In this document: piece by piece, positions 11,490 to 23,633 of the stretch | Position numbering within the stretch: position 1 is the stretch's first letter | Layout of the letters: every line of letters begins with the position of its first letter | Source: Leptodontidium sp. MPI-SDFR-AT-0119 | Taxonomy: Eukaryota; Ascomycota; Leotiomycetes; Helotiales; Leptodontidiaceae | Direction of reading: 5' to 3' | DNA: 64,000 nucleotides | NCBI GenBank assembly: GCA_020726505.1 | Contig: JAHLEZ010000007.1 | Location: forward strand, 124,001 to 188,000 | Position numbers and translations under genes: made by a program | Notes under the pieces: model-generated | What the model was told of the DNA's origin: nothing | Databases searched by the model: none | What the model saw: the letters and a program-made list of their open reading frames with translations, nothing else

Positions 11490-14400
11490 ATGGTTCGTTC
11501 TTCATTTACGCAGCTTTGGTGCTGAGTTCTGCAGCCTTCTCTGCCGTCGATGCCGTACGATATCCTTTCCGCAAGGTTAATATTCCCGAACGTGGCGAGA
11601 ATGCCTTCGGGAAGCGAGATCTCCCCGTCACTGTCACGGTCAGCGCCTGCGACAGCTCAGTTATAAGCTCGATCTTCGAATCTGCTACTTCCGCGTTTGC
11701 AGAAAGCTCAAGTGCAGCATTGAGCTCCTCATTCGCGTCCTTCACTTCAGCACTTGAGTCAAGTTCAAGTCTTGCAGCACAGTCTTCCTCCCTCCTTGCC
11801 GAGTCGTCTGCCTCCTTATCCAGTACAACTGAGAGCTTCTCCTCAGCCTCTGCATCTGCAGCGGCCAGCTCCGATATGCCTTCCCTTACTCAGGTCTCCA
11901 GTGCATTCGCCACATCGACCCAGGCTTTCGACTCAACCATCGTCACTGCATCTGCCGAACCCCCTCCAACTCTCAGCTCGCTTGAGAGTCTCACCACATC
12001 AGTATACGAAAGTCTCTCATCCGTGGAGTCTATTTCATTCCCCACCACTGAATTGGAGTCATCAAGCCTGTCGTCCTATATATCCTCTGTGGTTATTGAA
12101 CCTTCTGCCTCCAGTAGTGAAGCGATGTCTTCTGGCGGCCTTTCTTCTAGTCTTTCACTTGAGTCGGTCCCAGCTACTTTCGTTTCAACTTATAGCTCTG
12201 AGATATCTGTTTCTGAGTCGGCAACATCCAGTGTCAGCGAACTCACCTCCTCTGTCGTCGATGCCTCAAGCACAATTCCATATACCACAGATTTTCCAAG
12301 CTCCGTCTTCTCGGTCGCTCCATCAAGCAGCGAATTGTCGGCGGCGACTTCTGATGCATTGCCTTCGTCGATCTTGAGTCTGCAGCCTTCTACGCCGGTC
12401 ATATCTTCCTACACATCTGAGCAAACTTCCCAATCATTGATCGAGCCGTATTCCAGCTCGGAGATCATTGGCTCAAGCTCCACTGCGGAGAGCAGTGCAT
12501 TTGCATCCAGTGCATTCGTTTCTACAGCGGAGTTCTCGCCCAGCGCTGTCTCCTTATAGAATCATCGTTCTCCGCATTGGAATCAACACTTGCCTCCAGT
12601 ACACTTGCTCCACAGTTCAGCACCGACACAGTGGCGCCATCTGCATCAGTGTCACTGTTCTCCAGTGATGCTGTTTCTTCCTCCGAGCCATCCCCCACGC
12701 TGGAGTCGAGCTTTGGATCCTCGTTTGAGCCTTCTTCGAGTGGCTTTCCCATCTCAACGTCTTCCGTGGAATCCTTCCCTCCTGCTTCGAGTATGGACCT
12801 CAGCAGTACGCTCAGTGTGAAAACAAACTCTGTCAGGTCATTCGCATCTGAGACCAGCTCCAAGGCTGCCGCGTCAACCCAGATTTCCGTCTTGGAGTCA
12901 TCTGCCTTGCCTTCACTGTCATCAGGGATCCTTTCAAGCAGCGGGGGTACCAGAGAGTTCCAGCATCGCCGCATCATCGTCAGCGTCTTCAGTCGCATCC
13001 TCTGAATATCTCAGCACATCCACAATCTTGGATCTTTCCAGCTCAACCTTCGAGACGTCTACCTTCGCGACCTCTGTTTCCGTTTCAATAACATCGGTAG
13101 AAATGGTCACCTCGGTCATTGAAGTCTCGACCTTGACCCCCTTTGAGTCAACTTTGGCCTTCAGCTCCATTGTCTCAAGCAGCGATGCCTCTAGCCTTGT
13201 CCTGCCTACATCGGTCGAAAGCTCCGCAGTGCTCACTTCATTTTCGAGCGAGGGCTTGTCCAGCACTTCTGTAGAAAGTTCTGTCATTCCAAGTTCGGTA
13301 CCTGCATCAGAGATCGTGTCATCGTCTTCACTTTCCGTCTCCGAATTGAGCGTGATCCCAAGTTCGTTTGAGTTTTCCACTGAAACTTTCCCTGCCTCCA
13401 CAGTCGAGACTATCTTATCATCCACTGTCGAATCTCTGTCAAGCTCAGTGTATGTCGAGTCGTCATTCTCCTTGGTCATCCCAACGCTCAGTGCCTCCGA
13501 GTCCACATTCTTCCCAAGCTCGACGGTGGTTCCAGAGTTGAGCTCAGCGATCAGCTCCACTTCTCTTGTAGAGTTCAGCACCGGTGTTTTCATTGGATCG
13601 AGTACCGCCGTACCAGAGAGTACAATTCAAATCTCCAGCGTAGCGGTGTCGGATTCCACTTCCACTTCATTTGAGGTCGCCAGCTCGACTGTGCAGACAG
13701 AAACTTTCAGTAGCAGCGTTCCAGGAGTATCATCGGTCAAGTCTTCTTTCCTTGCCAGCTCTACCATCGCACCAGATGTTTCGTTTACCAGTCAGTTTTC
13801 CACTATTGAGGCATCTTCCACGATTGAGGCATCATCAAAAATTGAGACACCTCTTGTCTTCAGCTCAACTGTCATATTTGAGGAATCCTCTTCTTCATTT
13901 GAAACATTCCTTGCCAGTTCCACACAGGCCCCAGAAAGCTCATCTTCTGCTTTTGTGGAATCAAGCCTGACTGTTGCGTCTGTTGCTCCTTCATCAATAG
14001 AACCGCCTTTCTATGCAAGTTCCACAGTTACCCCGGAAAGCTCAACCTTGGTCATCTCCGATGCCAGCTCTGTAGTGTCTTCGGCCATTCCATCCTCAGC
14101 TGAAACTCTGGCCTTGAGCTCTACATTGAAATCACCAGGTCCATCGTCCGAGTCATCGTCATTCGCAAGCTCGACTGTTGTTCCCGAGATTTTGTCATCC
14201 ACTCTTGTTCTCGAGCCCACACCAATCTCTTTGGTCATTTCATCTTCTACTGATGTTCTCGTGGCCAGCTCGACCTCCCCTTCTGTACCTTCCTCGATTG
14301 GATCATCCCTATTTTCTACATCCACAATTTCTCTGGCAACATCGTCCTCTATTGTTCAGGAAACCAGCTCCACGACTTCAAGCCTGTCGACAACATCTAC

Positions 14401-15035
14401 GACTTTCAGCACGAGTACAACAACGAGTACGACATCGTCGACTTCTAGTCCCACAACAACAGCGGCAGCAACATCCACTCTCACTCCTGTTCTTCTCAAT
14501 GGCGGGTTTGAGAATGGTCTGTTTGGTACATTCTGGGATCAAGGGCCAAACCCGTACAAGGCTGCTTCTGGACCGCCAAAGATCAAGAAGAGTTCCGATA
14601 CAGGAGTCTCAAGCTTCGGAGCCAAATATCTGTATGTCCCACATCTCCCAGCCTCGCTCCATGACTAACATACCACAGTGAAACGACCGTTGAAGATGGT
14701 CACAGTGCCTGGATCACTCAGAATATTCCTAACGTCAGCCCTCAAACTCAATACGTCATCTCGGGGTATGCTCAGCTAGCAACTGCTCCAGTCAAGATAA
14801 AGGGGCAACCAACACCGCCAGTCTGTAAACTGGAACTCTGCGATGGATTCTCCAGCAAATGTACACGTCTGGAATCGTTGAATGCCAATAGCTTCAGCTA
14901 TGTTAGCAGAAAGTTCAAAACAATGAAGTTCCAATCCTGGGTGCAATTCCAGGTCAAGGTCACTTGCCCACTCATCACAGCCGGTCACATCAATACGGTC
15001 TATCTGGATGACTTCCGCTTCTACAAGGCTTGATT
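11490..15035 (+). CDS. Ser-rich mucin-like secreted/cell-wall protein with C-terminal carbohydrate-binding-like domain; frame interrupted
   Basis: A very large Ser/Thr-rich protein of over 1100 residues. A secretory leader (AALVLSSAAFSAVDA) is followed by a Kex2-like KR site, then nearly 900 residues of imperfect Ser-rich repeats with motifs such as FASSTVVPE, LASSTIAPD and SSVESS. The C-terminal domain of about 150 residues starts LLNGGFENG, a typical opening of CBM4_9-like or galactose-binding-like beta-sandwich domains, with four Cys and the ending NTVYLDDFRFYKA. One intron (14632-14680) splits that domain. Such proteins sit in the fungal wall or surface matrix. The frame is broken by three apparent 1-nt changes: near 11508 (leader), near 12555 and at a G5 run at 12943-12947. 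Each side reads in the same Ser-rich style, so these are indels, not separate genes. Whether they are real or read errors cannot be told here. Confidence 0.7.
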
Positions 15036-15601
15036 TGGCAACTGCCATAGAGAGGTTTCATTTGTTTTGAGGGGGAGGTAAGGTGAAGTCTCAGCTAGTT
15101 GGTGAAAGTATATTTATATTTTGTTTTGGAATTCAGACAACCTATAGATTCATACATATATAGATAGATAATTAATTTGCTTCAACCTTGCACTCTCTCC
15201 TACTCGTTGGACTGGCGCCAAAGTTGAGACGATCTCGCCTCAGATGCCGAATAAGGAGGCGGAACTCTTCTCAGAGCGCTAATTCCTCTCGGAATGCCGA
15301 TTCCTAATCAATTCACGATTTTATCCCTCGTCAATAACTGTCACTGACGTCGTTGCAGGCCCCGTGCTTCCACATGTGTTCAGTGAATAAAAAGTCTTCA
15401 GCATTTTAGCTGATTTCAACCGTCTTTTAAATTATCACACACTCAAATCGCTCTCCGCCTCTTTACTCTTCCTCCAAAACGAATTCTATAGGCATACAGC
15501 CTACAACAGTAGTTCGATTCCCACTTCTTGGAATTTGAACGATCCGAGTAGTAGCTGCCAACTCCTTCGAACCCCTTCATATCCCCTACCTGGGCGTCAA
15601 G
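15036..15601. other. Intergenic region upstream of the P450 gene
   Basis: Noncoding, with AT-rich 3' sequence of the mucin-like gene first and the P450 promoter after it. No gene seen. Confidence 0.5.
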
Positions 15602-17915
15602 ATGGGCCAACTCCTTCTAATTTCGTTATCAGTGATCATCACAATCTGGTCGATCAAGAAATATATCAATCTATGCTGCAACATCAAGATTGCGGACAAA
15701 ATCAATGTAGAGTTAAAACGTCCTTTAGAGAAAACTTTCGACTAACAGCCTCACTTCAGCTTCCATATATCATTGTCCCTTTCTTCACAGGTACATTGCT
15801 ATGGTTCTTCATAGCCCCAGTTATAATTCCTATACTCCGTTACGGCCTTCCGTCACGTTGGAACCGAAAATGGATCGAGTCAGTATCTTTCACCTTAACC
15901 AAGAGCAGTCGTATAGTTGACATGATGCAGTCTCATAACTCCGTTCTGGACATGGTACGAGGAGTACAAGCCCTTCGAGAACTATGGCAGCGATACCATA
16001 GTGACCGTCGCTCCTGGTGGTATCACTTTCCACACCTGCTGTCCAGAGTTCATCAGACAAGTTGGGGAGCGCCGAAAGGATTTCCAGAAACCATTAGAGC
16101 TCTACAGTGTGTTGAATACGTAAGTCCCCTGCCACATTCTCCTTGGTTCCTGCCCTTTGATGAAACAGTATGACTAACTCCTTTTCCAGATTCGGACCGA
16201 ATCTGGTCTCCACCAATGGCGAAGAATGGCGGCACCAACGCAAAGTTATGCTTCCCTCCTTCAACGACGCTCACAACTCGCTGGTTTGGAGCGAAACCAT
16301 CTTCCAGACGAAATGCATGCTCCGAGTCTGGTCGTCGGAGATGCAATCCATGCCCGCTAATCATACTTTGAACTTCCACGATCATCTTAGAGCACTGGCT
16401 TTCAATGTTGTCAGTCGCGGTTCCTTTGGCGTACGTATGATGTTTCCAGGATCGGAGGACGTATCTAGCTCTGGGGATGAGACGGGTATTCATGGTAAGA
16501 AGCTCAAAGCGGGACATACGATGAAGTTCGGTAAAGCGACTTTGCTAGTAGTTGAGGGTTTGAAGTGGCTCTTCGTGTTTCCACGATGGTTTCTAAGTGA
16601 GTTGACCTTCTCAAGACATTTTGTTTTTGCAAGATCTGACAACTTATAGGATACGCGCCGCACAAGTATTTTAGACAAGTCTGGCTCGGGTAACACTATA
16701 TTCAAGTGCTCTTGTTCATTGACTAACAACCCGCCGCAGCTTCCACGAAATGGGCATTTGCCTAGACGAATATATCACCAACAAACAATCCGAGAATTCA
16801 AAAGACAAGGATTTGACTTCTCAAAATGCCGGTGGAAGAAAGGATCTGCTCAGTAAGTACTTGGTGGTGTCATCATCTTCGTCTTCATGGAGTAACCCCG
16901 CAACAGATTCTCTGATCGAGAACAACATGCAATCCTCGGCTACAGACGGACTTGTAGGTCTCACGCAACAACAAATTATCGGCAACGTCGTAAGTATCCT
17001 ATCAATTCTCTCTATGATCGCATGCGTAACTAATAAACACAGTTCAACTCTCTAACCGCTGGTCACGAAACAACCGGCTCGACTCTCTTCCATTGCATGA
17101 TCAACCTTGCTTTACATCCCACTTGGCAACGAAGGGTACAGGGTGATATCGACACTATCTTTGGTGATCTTGATACTGCTCAATGGTCTTACAAGGAGCA
17201 TCTAGAGAAGCTGAAGAATAGCTCTCTTGACGCCACTATCCTGGAGAGTAAGTCACTCCAATCTCTGACCTCTCCACCTGCTGATGGGGAACACCTAGCC
17301 CTTCGACTTTACACACCCAATAACTTGGTTCCCAAGCACTCAGTCGAACGTGTTGGTCCACCTAAAACTCTCAAGCATGGTAATTTCGAAGTTAACGTCC
17401 CGGCTGACTCCCGCATCAATATCCTCATGATAAGCGTTCATCGCAACCCAAACTACTGGCACCACAAAGCCTCGTCCACCTCACGATCTGGTACCGACAT
17501 GGCATCATTCCAGCCTGAGCGATGGTTTGTCACTCCATTCGAAGCTGAGGAAGTCAATGGCCGAGCTTTACTTCTCAACCCCATCTTTGCAAACTCCGCT
17601 GAAGCCAAAGCTGGCAAGGGATTCTTCAAGCCTGAACGTGGCGCTTTCATTCCATGGTCTATTGGCAATCGGGAGTGTATCGGCCGACAATTCGCACATA
17701 CAGAGATGCTGATTGCGCTCGCCATTATTTTCCGCGATTGGAGCGTCGAGCTCGACGTTGATAATGCAGGTGCTGGTGCTGCGGAAAAGGGGATGGCGTG
17801 GGAAGCCGCGAGTGAGAAGGCAAAGAAGAATCTGCGGGAGGGTATGACACACTACTCCCTCATGCAATTGAAGAAGGGGTTGGTGCCATTGCGAATTGTG
17901 AAGCGGACGAAGTGA
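15602..17915 (+). CDS. Cytochrome P450 monooxygenase
   Basis: Membrane-bound haem monooxygenase of the ER; substrate unknown. Nine exons at 15602-15706, 15760-15878, 15931-16119, 16190-16596, 16650-16689, 16740-16852, 16907-16989, 17043-17247 and 17299-17915 give 625 residues with all phases matching. The N-terminus holds two hydrophobic segments for membrane anchoring. The I-helix motif AGHETTG is at about residue 359, the ExxR motif (ETLR) at about 420, and the haem-binding loop FIPWSIGNRECIGR at about 536 with the Cys ligand. PERW precedes it. A 30-residue insertion lies between PERW and the haem loop, which together with the long C-terminus makes the protein longer than the usual 500-550. 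It stands alone; no polyketide or peptide synthase is in the window, so its pathway is not evident. Confidence 0.93.
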
Positions 17916-18821
17916 CGGTTGGATTATGAGAAAGTAGCTCTCTGGCTGTCAATTTGGGCGGCTGGATGAGATTCGTACCTGAATTGGAGGGTGGCTCTGG
18001 AATTTGGCGTTGAGCGTGCGTTGGCTAATCGTCAGTTGGTTGTTTGAGAGGTCTAGGGGAATTAAAAGTGGGGTTTTGGCTGCTTCTTATACGATCTTGC
18101 TAGTTCTTCTAAATAACAGTCTTGAAAATACCTGGAGATATTTCCCAACACCGTAAGAACCCGTGAGAATTCGTGGAGCAGAAACCAATGTTTCTGTGAT
18201 GCCGAGCAATTCTTCAAGTGGAATGTAGGGGAGTCGTTGTATCATGGAAATGAGGAAAACATTTGAGGCTAGTGAGCTGACAGAATAGAATCTCGGTTAG
18301 CGGGCCGAGACGATGTCAACAGCAGACCCGATGTCGAAATGCGCCAGTAGAACTGTCAAAATCCAAAAGCCGATGTCTACAGACTTCGCTCCAATCAAGC
18401 AGACTGTGCAATACATCGTACCCATACGTACCTCCACCATCGGCCCAAATCCCAATTATCATAGCCGAAACCCCTGGCTGTCAAGTCCCCAACGGTCCGG
18501 TCCGGAGACGGCTTGGACAAATACCCTCGGCCATCTAAATTCGGTGTCTTGTCCCAGTTTTACACGCCAAGTGATAGGATAGCCCATTCCTGTGATTAAG
18601 CCGCATGCAGGTACAATGATGATATGTTTGAGAATTCTGCGTCGGAGAAGCTCGGAGTAGCATTGGATCTCGGTCGAATCTCGCCAAGTTTTGTGAAAAT
18701 CACGTGTTTGCCGCTTCATTCTCCAGAACGCAGAAAGTATATATTAAAACGCGATTCCCGCCTAGAAAAGCTTGATCTCTAGGTTAACTAATACAAATCA
18801 TCACATTAACGTCAATTCAAC
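17916..18821. other. Intergenic region
   Basis: No supportable gene. A TATA-like element close to the right end probably serves the small gene that follows. Confidence 0.5.
18738..18748 (+). promoter_or_regulatory. TATA-like element of the small orphan gene
   Basis: The element TATATATTAAA lies about 75 nt before the start codon at 18822, a normal place for a fungal TATA box. Confidence 0.45.
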
Positions 18822-19133
18822 ATGTTACACCACTTGAAAACATTCTGGAAAGCCATCTCAACAGGCTGGGTGATCGAATATCCCGAACCAGGGGAGGCAC
18901 CCAAGGATTTCTTCGATCGAAGAGATAGGAGACCCATGTATGTGGAACCTTTACCGAGATACGAGGACTTGTATTCATCTCGTAGACAAAGTCAATTGGA
19001 AGCGGAAGGGAGGGAGGATGTGATGTATCGGCCGCAGAGACAGGATGACGAGGATGAAGGGAGGGAGGACGCTGTGTTTAGGTGGAGTGAGGAAATGAGG
19101 TTGAAGGCTGAAGGTCGAATTCGGAGCCGGTAA
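18822..19133 (+). CDS. Small hydrophilic orphan protein (103 aa)
   Basis: A single-exon frame starting MLHHLKTFWKAISTGWVIEY. The first 20 residues could form an amphipathic helix and the rest is strongly charged. A short internal duplication is visible: EAEGREDVMYRP is followed by DDEDEGREDAVFRW, also seen at DNA level as a repeated GGGAGGGAGGA tract. A TATA-like element precedes it and the start context is good (ACATGTT). I recognise no family. Small orphan genes like this are common in fungal accessory regions. Confidence 0.5.
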   Translation: MLHHLKTFWKAISTGWVIEYPEPGEAPKDFFDRRDRRPMYVEPLPRYEDLYSSRRQSQLEAEGREDVMYRPQRQDDEDEGREDAVFRWSEEMRLKAEGRIRSR

Positions 19134-20961
19134 TGAGCGGAGACGTGAGATTCTCTGGAAGGTGGTGTGTTGGATTTTGATTGGAATGATGTATGTCCGT
19201 TGCGTTGTTTTGAGACGCGGGAAGTGCTGACTTTGTTTCTAGATACTCCTGAGCGATATCTCAGTGTATAACAACTCAAACTGGGGAGTTATGTCTTTAT
19301 CTGGAGTTATCATGGATGGTATTTCGAGCTGGTTTTGAAATCGAGATTAGCAGCGTCTCATCTGCGAGGATGGAGAGAGAAAGGCTAGGCAGACTAGATA
19401 TGAAGCATTGTTTGCCGTCCTGGACAGTCAAAATGGGTTCGATTCCTCTCCAATCTCTCAGTTCTTCTTTGCGGATTCCCCCTTGGATTCAGTTTTCTCC
19501 TCAAGCCGAGCACCAGAAAGATGTTCACCGGTACGATCACGTGCCATGGCACAATGTGTCTCACATGCGATTCTTACTTAGGTACTTATAAACGCAGTCT
19601 TCCATCTCGAGTTTAAATACAGATAAATGATTGATTCTTTAAAGTTGTCGCTTATGATAAGCAATGAAGGAAGGAAGCAAGCAAGCAAGCCGAAAAAAGA
19701 TCTGCCAAAATTCTCCCCTCAGGCTTTACAGCAAGTACAAAGTAACAAAAGCCGTTGGGAACATTCCTCAAATATCATATTACTCATTCAATAGGACTGT
19801 ATCAGCTGAAACTTTACAAACTATAAACAAGTAATGGGACAGGAGTGGAGGATAAGATTGTATGTTTTTATTTCTTTTGGTTTTAACGTACTTTAAGCGA
19901 GGCAGGGGCTTGGTCATGGGTAGTTGGTTGGGAAGGAGTTACGTTGTCCTCGTTTACGTATCAATGTACCGAATTTAGTTCCGGACTTGTGAGTGGTATT
20001 GGACTAGACTACTTAGAAGGTGTTTTCGTAATAATTAAATATCGTCTGGGTTTCCCCTCGCGCTGGTGGCGGAAGATTAAAGTCGCTGACAACCAAGACC
20101 GAGACCGAGACTCCCCACCGGGTTAAATCTTCAATTAATGTTTTTTGTTATATATTTCCAAAGCATCCAGTTCAAAAGTATGCAGTCTCGATATAGCACG
20201 CTATGCCGATGCATATGAGTTCACCCTTTATTTCGCTCGCTCAAGCTGACTGTCTGACATCTTTTGAAGCTCCCATACTCTGAGTCTTCCTCAGCACAAA
20301 TGCCACATCACGATCTTGGCTCACGGCGTTAGGAGATTCGACTCACTCTTATAGCGAAGCTTCAATACTTCAAGTATAAACTAACTAGGTATGTAGGAAG
20401 TGAAGTGAAGTGTTTAGTGTCGGATTCGGTTAGGGTCTACTCCCCATCTCTAGCCGAGATGTTTATTAGTTCCCCCATGTTTTCCATCGCCAGTTATGTT
20501 TACTTTAGTCTCTTTACCTTATTTGAACCTTCAAATAATGAATTGATAATTTCGTTCACGAATTTGCAAAGCCACGATGCCCGTGGCCTTGGGATAACCT
20601 TTTCGAGTGTAGAATCAGTCTTTCCGATTCAATCTCAATGTCCCTGGGATCTTCTAGACAATGGAAAGATCGGCATTGAGGTGCGGGACGCCAATTGTCA
20701 ATCAATGGTAGATATCCCGAGTGTCACATAACGCGAAGTCAAGTTCGAAGTGCCAAAATGTTGAATTTCCAGCTCTCTTCGCAGAAGTTTGATCCATTCC
20801 GTCCCCCTTCCTACCATATCAATCCCTATCCAACCACCCACCTCTCCCCAGTACAAGGAGCTAGCAGCTCCCTCATCTTCACTTCCATCCCAATCTAGAA
20901 TCTCTTGCCAAAAGTAATAGTGGTGCTAAGACTGGTTGTGGTAGGAGGGGCAGCGACGCAT
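19134..20961. other. Gene-poor accessory DNA with microsatellites
   Basis: Short open frames only. A GGAA/GCAA microsatellite lies at 19667-19692. The stretch is AT-rich around 19700-20200. No gene can be supported. Confidence 0.5.
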
Positions 20962-20982
20962 TCAGATGGCGCATTCAGATGG
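20957..20982. repeat. 13-nt tandem duplication in the last exon of the small secreted protein gene
   Basis: The unit CCATCTGAATGCG (minus strand) is present twice back to back. Since 13 is not a multiple of three, it shifts the frame of the exon. Confidence 0.9.
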
Positions 20983-21464
20983 CTATCACATCGAGTATTA
21001 GTGACATGCCTCAGTACGTTACGCCCAACCAGTGTGGTGCATGGGTAGGAGTGAAGTGAGGTCGCTACTTACAGTATCGCCACCAGTGGTGCAGCAAGAT
21101 TTCTGCTCTCCTGGGCGGAAAGCACAAACGAATTCCTTCTCGTGGCCCGGGATGGGTCCTGGGATGACGGGACCGCTTGTTCGATTACGATTGAGTGTTA
21201 GTTGTAAGCCAAAGAAGATTTTGTGGATATCTTTAGCACTTGGGAAATTGAAAGACGCTGTTTGAGTTGAGTTGGGGTGGTGTAGATGTGTTTAGAGGAA
21301 TGGAAACTTGGAAGAGAGAGAGAAGAGAAATGATACGTATAGTTTACACCAGTTTCACTACTATTGAATTACAAGTAGTAGTCGCTAGTGGTGGTTGCTG
21401 GGTAGGAGAAGAATGGGTTGCTGATCACTTGAGCACTTGAGAGTGTAGCGAGCACGAGTGCCAT
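20962..21464 (-). CDS. Putative small secreted Cys-containing protein, last exon disrupted by a 13-nt duplication
   Basis: Exon 1 region: Met at 21464 opens a signal-peptide-like frame (MALVLATLSSAQVISNPFFS) that runs about 31 codons to a TAA. The middle exon, about 21257-21073, reads SFNFPSAKDIHKIFFGLQL, a Gly/Pro stretch and EKEFVCAFRPGEQKSCCTTG. It ends at a good donor (GTAAGT at 21072). The last exon starts after a TAG acceptor at 20983 and stops after only six codons at 20962, because the 13-mer CCATCTGAATGCG occurs twice in tandem. Without the repeat that exon would remain open to 20895. The join of exons 1 and 2 is unresolved. A TATA-like box (TATAAATA) lies near 21605. Unknown function, possibly an effector-type or surface protein. 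Confidence 0.4.
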
Positions 21465-23633
21465 GAGAGTTGCTGTGCATTTTATTTCAAATTTCTTTGG
21501 GTGATTGGATGAGAAAAGTCATTGAATCTGTGGATTGAAGGTTTGGTTGAGTTGGTATGAAATGATTGATGATTTGTGATTCTTCAGGGTGGGAAGGTAT
21601 CTGTATTTATACTTCAAGCCTTCATTTGCAACGCTCTTTGAATTCTCATTTGGCTCATATGGTTCTATTACTTTAAGTGACGTCATAACATCGGACGTGG
21701 TGAGAATTTGATGGTTCATTCTCTGTTTCGGCACAGATGTAGAAAATCAGCTTACGGATTGTGAGTTGAGAAATTTACCAGTACAATCGGTGGCCTCTAA
21801 GCAGAACGCGAGAGTGGTCCACGGCTGAGAATCGAAAGTTTTTTGTAGGGTTTCAAACATATTTTTAGATGATCAGTGTCGTCATGCTCAAGAGGGAATC
21901 CTCTACACATGCAGCAGGTGGCTTGGGTGTGTCTAGCGTTGTGGCCTGAACTGAAACCACTACATAAAGATCAGGATCTTGAACATAGGGATTTTGTCGT
22001 CCCATTCCGATATATCGCCGTCGTCACTTGAGCCTGTTGAGAGGAAAACCGTCGATAGAGCTATGAGGAGTCTGAACATGAGTTGCTGGTTCAGGATCTT
22101 TGGGATCGGGAGTCAGCACTAATTATCTAAACCCTCAGGAGAAGCTGAAAAATAGCATACCTGGAGTTACGGAATTCAGGCCACCGCCGATGCAAAGCGA
22201 TAATTCAGACGTCGTTCTAGATCCTGAGAAATTCGCCTTCGCTACAAACCTTAAGGACTGTTCTCGAGGTTTGGAGTAGTTAGATACGTGCAAGTATTTA
22301 GTCGAGTTGGCATCCAGTCCGAACTCATTCTCTGCCATCTTTAACTTTCGGCTCAAGTCTTGGACTTCGGTCTCAGATAGACTCCTGGACCCATTTTATC
22401 CTCGTGACGCGGGATTACATTGTCCCGATCGATTCAAAACCCTACGAATTGAACCTTGAATGAATCTGTAAACAATTGATTCAGACTCATTGAGTATGAA
22501 TCCGCAAGTCGATTCATTCGATTCAAAAGGGAAGAGGCCGACCCAGGGTTCAAAGTGCTCAAATTCCAACCCTAATCCACAGCAGTTTTGGGTGTACAGC
22601 CAGGGGCGAGGAGGAGGAACTGGCAAAGTGGGATAAAGTAGGACTAGAGTTGGTGGGTCGTGGGGTAAAGTCTTGCCTGACGAATTCATTACCTCAGAAG
22701 GAGGGTGAGAAAATGTACCCGGCAGTTGATAGGAGTGGTGGACTGTTTGTTATTGGTATTTTTGCTGGAAAAGAACCAGCATGGGAAGCATGTAAGAAAT
22801 ATCGAGACCAATTGGAAGAGAAGGAGCAATGGTTTGATGAGGGGGTTGGTCCATTCGAGGGGAAAGATTGGCGACAAGGGCCATCATTGGTTTGCGGCGG
22901 AGTATCCCTTGGATTGGAAGGTTGAGTGATGAGGCCCTGCAAGCCGGCGACCCGAGGTTCAAAATCAGACAACGACCACAGGACTACACCCGTAGAAATG
23001 CACAGTTATTATGTGATACTAATTTGAGCGTTTGGGTTTGGGTAATGGGTAATGGGTTGGCTACGTAGGTTGATAAAATAGATTTTTAATATCGCTATCA
23101 AACCCTGTTGTGACTTCACGGCTTGTGGCTGCTATCATTTCGTCGCCAGTTCTTATCAGCTTGTATCTGCAACTACGGAGGGTACTGGACGGACGGGTTC
23201 TGGCGGGTCTCTAGATGGGCAGAACAAGAGAATCTGAGTGTTTGGTTGGTCCAACCCATGTTCTGCCCAAGGCGGTGAGACAAAACCTACCTCAGCCCTC
23301 CGTACGGTCCGAACAAGTAACTACACCTTTAACCCCCCAACCCCCCCACCCCCCCTCCCCATTTGGTAATATCTCCGAACTGTCGGTTGTTGCTGGCCAA
23401 TGGGATTTATGCTTGCTTACCCTTGGCTCACTCTCCCGCTAGCTCGAACAAAAACCATGCATGCATGTTGCATTGCAACGTATTTAGCCCCAAGGGTTCG
23501 AATTCTGTTATTTGACAAGGACCCGGCCCGAGCCGGCGAGTTTGCTACAGATATTCAAAGCCCCAAGGTCATCGCACAAATCCACACTCAAACTTACTAG
23601 ATTTTGACTTCGATTCCATTGACAATACAAACA
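21465..23633. other. Gene-poor region before the LaeA-like gene
   Basis: Several short frames on both strands between 22135 and 23060 overlap each other and none has a recognisable domain. A frame at 22650-22925 (plus) has protein-like composition (GIFAGKEPAWEACKKYRDQL) and could be a remnant exon, but I cannot support a gene. A long C-rich tract is at 23333-23360. Confidence 0.4.
23333..23360. other. C-rich tract with strong G-quadruplex pattern on the minus strand
   Basis: Runs of six, seven, seven and four C separated by AA, A and T. The minus strand therefore has four G-runs with loops of one or two bases. It lies 274 nt upstream of the methyltransferase start codon. Confidence 0.7.

Noticed and set aside
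12522..14325. Long Glu/Asp/Val-rich frames on the minus strand opposite the mucin-like gene
   Set aside because: They are the antisense shadow of a Ser-rich repeat region; the plus strand has the leader and C-terminal domain.
19435..19450. GGTTCGATTCC, similar to a tRNA B box
   Set aside because: No acceptor stem, D arm or anticodon arm can be drawn around it; not a tRNA.
22650..22972. Overlapping frames on both strands, one with protein-like sequence on the plus strand
   Set aside because: No start or splice structure connects it to anything and both strands are open; kept only as a remark in the intergenic entry.
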